Assembly (NCBI GenBank): GCA_903896775.1 | Contig: CAITZE010000483.1 | Coordinates: 1 to 6,958, forward strand | Direction: 5' to 3' | Length of the DNA: 6,958 nt | Source of the DNA: an uncultured bacterium | GTDB lineage: Bacteria; Pseudomonadota; Alphaproteobacteria; Rhodospirillales; Rhodospirillaceae | Shown: positions 1 to 4,866 of the stretch, in pieces | Numbering within the stretch: the stretch's first letter is position 1 | Layout of the letters: every line of letters starts with the position of its first letter | The notes under the pieces: generated by a model | What the model saw: the letters and a program-made list of their open reading frames with translations, nothing else | What the model was told of the DNA's origin: nothing | Database searches by the model: none | Translations under genes and position numbers: made by a program

Positions 1-511
1 CCTGCCCCTGATCGACGACGAAGCTAACTGGATTGTCGATAGGCCGGAGCCTTTGAAATACGCGATCGCGATTTCGGAAGTGCGTCACCAGCAAGCTGGC
101 GATGACATCTATTCGGGTTCGCCGGTGACCTATCTGCACCTGAAGGATCTGCCCTCGGCGAGCGACCCCAGCCCGGTCATCGAGACCCTCAAGAAGGGCG
201 ACATGTTTATCACCACGGGTGAAGTCCTGGTGCCGAACTTCGAAGTCCGCGGCACCGGCGACAAACGCACCATCGTCGCCGATGTGCAATGGACCTTCCC
301 GCTGGATGAAGTTGAAATTGTCTGGGGTGACGGCAAGAAAACCGGACATCAGTCGATTTCCGCCAAAGATCTGCCGCCGTTCGGTTCGCACCACTTCGAG
401 ATCCCGTTCGATGCCAAAGGCAAGAAATGGGTACGCTTCGCAGCTTGGGATTCAGCATACGAGGGCGCAATTCTTGAGCCCCAAAGGCTGAATGCGATGC
501 CGGCAAAATAG
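1..511 (+). CDS. C-terminal part of a CehA/McbA-like (PHP superfamily) metallohydrolase, 5' truncated
   Basis: The frame is open from base 2, with no start before the window edge, so the gene begins upstream. The TTG at 53 is internal and should not be taken as the start. About 169 residues are visible. They match my memory of the C-terminal region of CehA/McbA-type metallohydrolases: a segment of the type 'TYLHLKDLP' followed by 'LKKGDMFITTGEVLVPNF' (about residues 62-79), then a beta-rich stretch containing 'WTFPLDEVEIVWGDG', and a closing 'KKWVRFAAWDSAYEGAI'. The metal-binding PHP core would lie upstream and cannot be checked here. Known members are metal-dependent hydrolases, and several act on carbamate or amide bonds. 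The substrate cannot be inferred. The stop is TAG at 509-511, inside a hairpin. The family call rests on remembered motif similarity only. An alternative is an uncharacterised Ig-like C-terminal domain of another exported hydrolase. Confidence 0.7.
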   Translation, partial: LPLIDDEANWIVDRPEPLKYAIAISEVRHQQAGDDIYSGSPVTYLHLKDLPSASDPSPVIETLKKGDMFITTGEVLVPNFEVRGTGDKRTIVADVQWTFPLDEVEIVWGDGKKTGHQSISAKDLPPFGSHHFEIPFDAKGKKWVRFAAWDSAYEGAILEPQRLNAMPAK

Positions 512-517
512 GCATCG
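495..517 (+). terminator. Stem-loop spanning the stop codon of the first gene
   Basis: CGATGCC (495-501) and GGCATCG (511-517) form a perfect 7-bp stem with a 9-nt loop that contains most of the TAG stop. It is followed by TAAACTTTTCG, which has a short U run. It resembles a weak intrinsic terminator or a 3'-end stabilising hairpin. Confidence 0.4.
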
Positions 518-538
518 TAAACTTTTCGTGTTAACGGC

Positions 539-568
539 ACGGCCACCTTTCTGATGAGGGGTGGCCGT
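539..568 (+). terminator. Strong stem-loop after the first gene
   Basis: ACGGCCACC (539-547) and GGTGGCCGT (560-568) are perfectly complementary over 9 bp with a 12-nt loop. The stem can be lengthened at the base (GCA before, TTGC after, with one bulged T). No clear U tract follows, so it is either an imperfect intrinsic terminator or an RNA 3'-end structure. Its place after the first gene and before the nitroreductase fits a transcript boundary. Confidence 0.5.
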
Positions 569-572
569 TGCG

Positions 573-596
573 CGTTACGGTATGTCATACATAACG
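573..596 (+). promoter_or_regulatory. Imperfect dyad, candidate operator upstream of the nitroreductase gene
   Basis: The core GTATG-T-CATAC (580-590) is a perfect odd palindrome. It is flanked outside by CGTTA (573-577) and TAACG (592-596), which are also complementary to each other. Only the spacer differs (CG on the left, A on the right). The dyad ends 37 nt before the ATG at 634, a usual place for a regulator site. No clear -35/-10 pair was found nearby, and no regulator gene is in the window. Confidence 0.3.
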
Positions 597-633
597 ACTG
601 GTTTTCGTTTGTGAGAATTGGACAAGCTTTGTT

Positions 634-1185
634 ATGGACGTATTAGAAGCAATTAAAAGCCGGACTTCGGCTGCAACGCTGGCCGAGCCTGGGCCGTCTA
701 CGGAACAATTGCAGACGATTCTAAACGCAGGCATCGCCGCGCCGGATCATGGCCGCCTTGCGCCCTGGCGGTTCGTGGTGCTGAACGGCCCCGACCGGCA
801 AATACTGGCAAAGGCCTGGGCTGATATGCGATTGCGTAAAACGCCCGGAACATCGCAAGCCGATGCGGATAAAGAAGGCCTTAAGGTTATGCGCGCGCCG
901 ACCATTGTCGTTGTGGCCGCGCGTGTCGATGCCCCGCACAAAGTTCCAAGCATCGAACGCATCGTCGCCGTCGGTGCTGCAACACAAAATATGTTTCTCG
1001 CGGCTCATGCTTTGGGTTTGGGTGCCATGTGGAAAACCGGCGAGGCCGCTTACGACGACAAGATAAAGATCGCCTTGGGGCTTGAGGCAACAGATCACAT
1101 CGTTGCCTTTCTATATCTCGGAACAACCGTCGCCAAAGGTAAGCCGCGCGCGAGCAAGCTCGACGACTATATTATTAGGGTCTGA
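634..1185 (+). CDS. YdjA-type FMN-dependent nitroreductase family protein
   Basis: This encodes a 183-aa cytoplasmic flavoprotein of the nitroreductase superfamily, closest by eye to E. coli YdjA, which has the same length. Visible matches are the opening 'MDVLEAIKSRTSAATLAEPGP' region with the FMN phosphate-contact residues around R10-T11, 'APDHGRLAPWRF' at about 36-47, 'HKVPSIER' at about 102-109, 'GLGAMWKTG' at about 128-136 (flavin-contacting loop) and 'FLYLGT' at about 159-164. Family members are homodimers that use NAD(P)H to reduce nitro compounds or quinones. YdjA itself is minimal in size and has weak activity, so the natural substrate is open. The ATG at 634 gives the expected family N-terminus, although the ribosome binding site is weak. 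The next gene starts 43 nt downstream with no terminator between, so co-transcription is plausible. Confidence 0.9.
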   Translation: MDVLEAIKSRTSAATLAEPGPSTEQLQTILNAGIAAPDHGRLAPWRFVVLNGPDRQILAKAWADMRLRKTPGTSQADADKEGLKVMRAPTIVVVAARVDAPHKVPSIERIVAVGAATQNMFLAAHALGLGAMWKTGEAAYDDKIKIALGLEATDHIVAFLYLGTTVAKGKPRASKLDDYIIRV

Positions 1186-1228
1186 TTTGTAGAGACCCAC
1201 GAGTCCGCATTTTCACGAAGATGGTGGC

Positions 1229-2392
1229 ATGCAAACGCCTCAAGATCAGTCCTTTCCCGAGATCCGCGAGTCCGTGCGGAAACTCTGCGCGCAATTTCCA
1301 GGCTCGTACTGGCAAGCCTTAGACCGCGAGCGGATTTATCCGAAGGACTTTGTGAAAGCCCTGACGCAGGGCGGCTTCTTGTCGATTTTGATTCCCGAAA
1401 TGTACGGCGGGTCAGGCCTCGGTCTTGGCGCTGCGACTGCGGTGCTAGAAGAAATTCATCGCTCGGGCGGCAATGGCGGCGCTTGCCATGCCCAAATGTA
1501 CACGATGGGCACTGTGCTTAAGCACGGGAGCGCTGCGCAGAAGGCTAAATTTCTTCCCAAGATCGCCGCAGGTGAATTGGCACTGCAAGCCTTTGGTGTC
1601 ACCGAACCAGACAGCGGCACCGACACAACGCGTATCCGCACCTTTGCACGCAAGGAAGGCGATAGGTACATCGTCAAAGGCCAGAAAATCTGGATTAGCC
1701 GCGCAGAGCATTCAGACCTGATGATCTTGTTGGTCCGTACAACGCCGCGTGAACAAGCCGTCAAGCCCAGCGACGGGATGAGTGTCCTTTTGGTGGATTT
1801 ACGAGCGGCGGTTGGGAAAGGTCTGACAATCCGCCCGGTTCGCACGATGCTGAACCACGCGACCACCGAGCTCTTCTTCGATGACCTCGCTGTTCCGGTC
1901 GAAAACCTCATCGGTGTGGAAGGTGAGGGGTTCCGCTATATCCTCGACGGCATGAACGCCGAGCGCATCCTCATCGCATCAGAATGTATCGGCGATGGCC
2001 GCTTTTTCATCGATCGCGCCGCAGCTTATGCAAAAGAGCGCCAGGTTTTCGGCGCGCCTATCGGGCGCAATCAAGGCATCCAATTCCCCATCGCGCGTGC
2101 CCACATCCAAACCGCTGCCGCCGCGGCGATGGTCGACAACGCGTCAGCGTTGTTCGATGCTGGTAAGCCCTGCGGCACCGAGGCCAATATGGCCAAACTA
2201 CTGGCCTCCGAAGCCTCTTGGTATGCGGCCGACATGTGCCTTCAGACTCATGGCGGCTTCGGTTTCGCCGAGGAATACGACATCGAGCGCAAATTCCGGG
2301 AAACACGTCTCTATCAAGTCGCGCCTATTTCTACGAACTTGATCCTGTCGCACGTTGCGACTCATGCGCTCGGGTTGCCGAAGTCTTTTTGA
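1229..2392 (+). CDS. Acyl-CoA dehydrogenase family protein
   Basis: This encodes a 387-aa FAD enzyme, full length for the family, that oxidises an acyl-CoA to the trans-2-enoyl-CoA. The three family domains are visible. The N-terminal helical part runs to about residue 115. The middle beta domain has 'LQAFGVTEPDSGTDTTRIRTFA' (about 119-140) and 'KGQKIWISRAEHSD' (about 150-163). The C-terminal helical domain has 'KERQVFGAPIGRNQGIQFPIAR' (about 269-290) and 'LQTHGGFGFAEEYDIERKFRETRLYQ' (about 338-363). At the position of the medium-chain catalytic Glu (usual 'YEGTSQ') it reads 'APIST', with Pro at about 366. Glu245 in 'GMNAERILIA' aligns with the helix-G base of isovaleryl- and long-chain-type enzymes, so activity is still expected. 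GAAG at 1217-1220 is a modest ribosome binding site. The substrate is unknown; a branched or unusual acyl-CoA would fit but is inference. Confidence 0.92.
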   Translation: MQTPQDQSFPEIRESVRKLCAQFPGSYWQALDRERIYPKDFVKALTQGGFLSILIPEMYGGSGLGLGAATAVLEEIHRSGGNGGACHAQMYTMGTVLKHGSAAQKAKFLPKIAAGELALQAFGVTEPDSGTDTTRIRTFARKEGDRYIVKGQKIWISRAEHSDLMILLVRTTPREQAVKPSDGMSVLLVDLRAAVGKGLTIRPVRTMLNHATTELFFDDLAVPVENLIGVEGEGFRYILDGMNAERILIASECIGDGRFFIDRAAAYAKERQVFGAPIGRNQGIQFPIARAHIQTAAAAAMVDNASALFDAGKPCGTEANMAKLLASEASWYAADMCLQTHGGFGFAEEYDIERKFRETRLYQVAPISTNLILSHVATHALGLPKSF

Positions 2393-2416
2393 CCACCGGA
2401 CTTCTTGACCACCGGG
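2385..2416 (+). repeat. 16-bp tandem duplication across the dehydrogenase stop codon
   Basis: CTTTTTGACCACCGGA (2385-2400) is followed directly by CTTCTTGACCACCGGG (2401-2416), matching at 14 of 16 positions. The first copy contains the TGA stop (2390-2392). The second lies outside the gene. It looks like a small slippage duplication. Confidence 0.7.
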
Positions 2417-2432
2417 AGTTGCGTCCAATTGC

Positions 2433-2456
2433 ATGCAGCCGTTTTAAATGCTGCAT
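2433..2456 (+). terminator. Stem-loop downstream of the acyl-CoA dehydrogenase
   Basis: ATGCAGC (2433-2439) pairs with GCTGCAT (2450-2456) over 7 bp, with a 10-nt loop (CGTTTTAAAT). The stem extends by two more pairs if one base is bulged. No U tract follows, so it is a possible factor-dependent terminator or 3'-end hairpin, not a canonical intrinsic terminator. Confidence 0.35.
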
Positions 2457-2591
2457 TGCGGTGATCGCTGCCTTGTAAGCGCACCGTCTAGGCGTGCACG
2501 CATCTTAACCTTATTTTTAAGTGCTATCTGACGTTTTGACAGGCACACCCTCAGGCGTTACATGCTGTTGCGATATCGTCTGCGGATCGAT

Positions 2592-2620
2592 TTGACGGCG
2601 CCAAGGCTGAACCCTACATT
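2592..2620 (+). promoter_or_regulatory. Candidate sigma70-type promoter for the Tat-exported protein gene
   Basis: TTGACG (2592-2597, 5 of 6 consensus) and TACATT (2615-2620, 4 of 6) are separated by exactly 17 nt. Transcription would start near 2627, giving a leader of about 160 nt before the ATG at 2787. It is the best-scoring pair by eye in this gap. Confidence 0.4.
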
Positions 2621-2631
2621 AGCGTCAGGGC

Positions 2632-2656
2632 AGGCTAGCCAGCCTAGAGTTTAGGC
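2632..2656 (+). other. Mutually exclusive small hairpins in the leader
   Basis: AGGCT (2632-2636) pairs with AGCCT (2641-2645) across a 4-nt loop. GCCTA (2642-2646) can instead pair with TAGGC (2652-2656) across a 5-nt loop. The two stems share bases and cannot form together. They fall just after the predicted transcription start. Each is only 5 bp, so chance occurrence is quite possible. Confidence 0.25.
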
Positions 2657-2727
2657 ATTTCGATTGCTGTGGGATGGAGGGAGTTTCGGCGCCTTCGTGA
2701 GTTTGCCCTGCTGAAAAGCGCGAATTC

Positions 2728-2790
2728 ATGAACAACCGAAGCAGCATACTGATTTTGCTCGGGTCGTTTTTACATAAGGTTCGGACATGA
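2728..2790 (+). CDS. Possible 20-codon leader ORF overlapping the next start codon
   Basis: ATG at 2728 opens 20 codons (MNNRSSILILLGSFLHKVRT) ending in TGA at 2788-2790, which overlaps the ATG of the next gene (2787-2789) as ATGA. GAAAAG at 2713-2718 is a poor ribosome binding site. The short hydrophobic centre (ILILLGSFL) resembles a tiny signal-like segment. The overlap would allow translational coupling, but a chance ORF of this size is common and no homologue is known to me. Confidence 0.2.
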   Translation: MNNRSSILILLGSFLHKVRT

Positions 2791-3263
2791 AATCTATTTC
2801 AAGACGCAAAGCCGTGCTCGGGGGAGTGGCGCTTTGCTCGGTAGCGGGAATCTCCCGCGCCGCATTTGCAAATGGCGATGATTTCTTCGGTGCCGACGAA
2901 GTTCCTGGAAAACCCATCTTTGTGTATTTCGGAACCGTCAAATCGGATACGGGCAAATATCTCGATGGCGTCGAAGTCACGATGACGATCACTGAACCGC
3001 CGATGGTCCTGGTCGTTTATACCGACATCCTTGGCCGCTTCCGTACATTGGATGCAGGCCGCACGCTGAGCGACATGGGATATACGACCGAAATTAATTC
3101 CAAGAATTTTAAAGTCGGGGTCGCCACCGGCGGCTATAGACAGATCAGGCAGCTCAATCGGGCGCCGGCCAATGCAAAGCCGGGCGCCGCCTACGAGATG
3201 AATTTCATCATGACAAAAGATGAATCCATGCCCGAGCCGCCAGCGCGGTTGAACATCGACTAA
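2787..3263 (+). CDS. Small Tat-exported protein, possible carboxypeptidase-regulatory-like (Ig-type) fold
   Basis: This encodes 158 aa of unknown function. The N-terminus has a twin-arginine motif (S5-R6-R7-K8-A9-V10-L11), a hydrophobic stretch to about residue 22 and an A-F-A cleavage site near residue 28, so a periplasmic or surface location is likely. The mature part of about 130 residues contains 'GTVKSDTGKYLDGVEVTMTI' (about 49-68) followed by 'YTDILGRFRTLD' (about 78-89). This is the pattern of carboxypeptidase-regulatory-like or transthyretin-type beta-sandwich domains ('G.V.D..G..L.G..V' then 'TD..GRF'). The mature part has no cysteine and no heme motif. TAAGG at 2775-2779 supports this start. 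Tat export suggests folding before export, or simply a shared route with the DUF1552 protein downstream. It is 454 nt away from the next gene, so membership of that operon is inferred, not shown. Confidence 0.75.
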   Translation: MKSISRRKAVLGGVALCSVAGISRAAFANGDDFFGADEVPGKPIFVYFGTVKSDTGKYLDGVEVTMTITEPPMVLVVYTDILGRFRTLDAGRTLSDMGYTTEINSKNFKVGVATGGYRQIRQLNRAPANAKPGAAYEMNFIMTKDESMPEPPARLNID

Positions 3264-3343
3264 TATTTGGAGCGGTTGAGAACACGTCTCTTCTGCTATT
3301 GGCGCCGCGATCCGAGTCGACCTGACTATGGTCTTGTATCCGC

Positions 3344-3359
3344 GGGCCCTCGGAGGCCC
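3344..3359. terminator. GC-rich stem-loop after the Tat-exported protein gene
   Basis: GGGCC (3344-3348) pairs with GGCCC (3355-3359) around a 6-nt loop. No U run follows on the + strand, and it lies 81 nt beyond the stop at 3263. A weak candidate for a transcript end. Confidence 0.25.
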
Positions 3360-3497
3360 TAAGGGTTGGGTCGCCGTAATTAAAAAACTTACCGCAGTGC
3401 AGCAAATTGAAGAGCAGCTGCGAGGTTCGAAATAACCCCACTGGAAATAAAATAATATCAACCAGTTATAAAAATGCTGCAACGCGGTGGGCGAGTC

Positions 3498-3533
3498 AGC
3501 GGCTTAAGTCGCTTTAGTAAAATGAATTTTACT
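3498..3533 (+). promoter_or_regulatory. Two adjacent dyads, candidate operator region of the exported-protein operon
   Basis: AGTAAAAT-GA-ATTTTACT (3516-3533) is an inverted repeat with perfect 8-bp arms and a 2-bp centre. Two bases before it lies AGCG-G-CTTAAG-T-CGCT (3498-3513), a near-palindrome with one non-matching pair of positions. Such side-by-side symmetric sites are typical of dimeric regulator binding. The region is about 185 nt upstream of the GTG at 3718. Neither site matches a regulator consensus that I can name. Confidence 0.35.
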
Positions 3534-3717
3534 GATTTGCCGACATTTAATAGTAGCCGAATACGGGCAATGAGTTCATCATTTTACAATGTTCCTAGAT
3601 CGGGAGAGGTGCGCAGGCCGGTTACGGTCGGCAGCGCGCGATCTGCGTTGGGAGAGTGGGACTACTTTTACGTAACTGATTCTATACTTTCGGGTATGCC
3701 GCAAAGGGAGAGCTACG

Positions 3718-4866
3718 GTGTCATTTAAAAAGCTTCTTAAATCTGGTGGAATCGCGTTGGGGCTCGGTGTTTGGGCGGCCAGTTCTATCGTCGCTCCAGC
3801 AAAAGCGGAAACCCGCGAATTCATGATGAAGTGGTTTCTTGAAGCGGCCAATTCTCAGGCCGACGTGAAAGATTGTCCGCTGGGTTTGAACGCGTCTCCT
3901 GAAGAAATGTTTCGCGCGCAGCTCCATGCCATTGGCCTGTCGAAAGACGAGACCGAATACTTGGTCACGCGTATCAATGGCGGCTCCTCGCCGAACGACG
4001 TGCGCGACGCGATCGTCTATCGCGGCCGCAGCCCCGACGGCAAACCGATGCAGGCCTACACGTATCCGACCTCTGTTCCGGATCTGAAGTTGTTCCATCC
4101 TTATATCGGACCGAATGCTTATGGCTTTAACCTCGACGGACAAGTGAAGCCGGGTGATTTCACCGATCCCGACACGCATGAAAAAGGCATCGATAACGCC
4201 TACGCTCGTGCTGTCGGTTGCCAAGTCAATCAGCGCGGTTCTCGTACCGAACTGCCGACCTACGGTGCGCGTCACTGGGATTTCGCGCGCGATAAATCGC
4301 CGGCTTGGCTGGTTCGCCTCGTTGCCGACGACTTCACCAAGGACGGCGATGTGACGGTGTATGTGTTCCGCGCCATGGAACGCGCCGCGCGCGATGCGAA
4401 CGGCAGCTTGCGCCGTTACTGGACGTTCAGACGCGATCCCGATACCCGCTGGCAAAACGTCATGCACGGCAAGATTAAGGACGGCGTGATGTACGCCGAG
4501 GGCGATAAGCTCGAAATGCTTGGCGATCCGTTCGGCTATTCAAACTTCAAGCTGCGCGCACCGCACTTCCGCGGATACTTCAATCCGGATGGCGGACTTG
4601 AAGGTTTGTTGGGCGGGTACGTGCCGTGGAAGACGATGTTCTTCGTCGGCGGCAGTGGTGCCTACAACTTTGAAACCATGACAGGCACCAACGTGCCGGC
4701 GCTCTACTACGCTTTGGAACAGAACGCCGACGCGACACCGGATCCCAAGACCGGTAAGAACACCGAAATCTCGGGAGCTTGGCGCATCGATGGCATCCAA
4801 GCCTACATTGCGGAAAGCGCCCAGTCGGCGATGAATACTTCAGATAAATCTCGGAGCACCAAATGA
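3718..4866 (+). CDS. Sec-exported protein of unknown function, first gene of the DUF1592/DUF1552 locus
   Basis: This encodes 382 aa, and I do not recognise the family. The GTG start is supported by AAAGGGAG at 3703-3710 (7-nt spacing) and by the signal peptide it produces: KKLLK, a hydrophobic stretch of about residues 10-26, and cleavage after A-K-A at residue 30. Later Met codons (about 36) would remove this signal. The mature protein has two cysteines (about 53 and 168), which could form a periplasmic disulfide. It has many aromatic and charged residues, no CxxCH, and no membrane segment after the signal. Notable stretches are 'GIDNAYARAVGCQVN' (about 157-171), 'YWTFRRDPDTRWQNVMHGKIKDG' (about 234-255) and a Gly/aromatic-rich end (about 285-331). 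It overlaps the next gene by ATGA, so translation is probably coupled. It probably acts in the periplasm together with the next two products. Its role is unknown. Confidence 0.85.
   Translation: MSFKKLLKSGGIALGLGVWAASSIVAPAKAETREFMMKWFLEAANSQADVKDCPLGLNASPEEMFRAQLHAIGLSKDETEYLVTRINGGSSPNDVRDAIVYRGRSPDGKPMQAYTYPTSVPDLKLFHPYIGPNAYGFNLDGQVKPGDFTDPDTHEKGIDNAYARAVGCQVNQRGSRTELPTYGARHWDFARDKSPAWLVRLVADDFTKDGDVTVYVFRAMERAARDANGSLRRYWTFRRDPDTRWQNVMHGKIKDGVMYAEGDKLEMLGDPFGYSNFKLRAPHFRGYFNPDGGLEGLLGGYVPWKTMFFVGGSGAYNFETMTGTNVPALYYALEQNADATPDPKTGKNTEISGAWRIDGIQAYIAESAQSAMNTSDKSRSTK

Larger units (their letters stand above)
2393..2786. other. Intergenic region between the dehydrogenase and the Tat-exported protein
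   Basis: In this 394-nt stretch I see the second half of the tandem duplication, a hairpin after the dehydrogenase, a sigma70-like promoter, a pair of competing hairpins and one possible 20-codon ORF, each listed separately. A perfect TTGACA also occurs at 2536-2541, but its best -10 (TACATG at 17-nt spacing) matches only 3 of 6 positions. No tRNA, other RNA gene or longer coding region is recognisable. Confidence 0.6.
3264..3717. other. Intergenic region upstream of the exported-protein operon
   Basis: This 454-nt gap is AT-richer than the genes, especially from about 3375 to 3600, as expected for control DNA. It holds a GC hairpin (3344-3359), two adjacent dyads (3498-3533) and a good -10-like TATACT at 3683-3688 with no matching -35, placed suitably for the GTG start at 3718. 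An 84-codon open frame (3474-3728) crosses it but lacks a ribosome binding site and recognisable domains, and I do not call it a gene. Confidence 0.55.

Noticed and set aside
2799..3482. 227-codon reverse-strand open frame
   Set aside because: It lies mostly antisense to the Tat-exported gene, has a composition rich in Cys, His and Arg typical of shadow frames, and shows no recognisable motif.
3474..3728. 84-codon + strand open frame between the Tat-exported gene and the 382-aa gene
   Set aside because: It has no ribosome binding site before its ATG, contains the palindromic sites, shows no domain or signal, and runs 11 nt into the next gene past that gene's own ribosome binding site. Most likely control DNA.
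3721..4467. 248-codon reverse-strand open frame
   Set aside because: It is fully antisense to the 382-aa gene, which has a signal peptide and a ribosome binding site. The reverse frame has neither.
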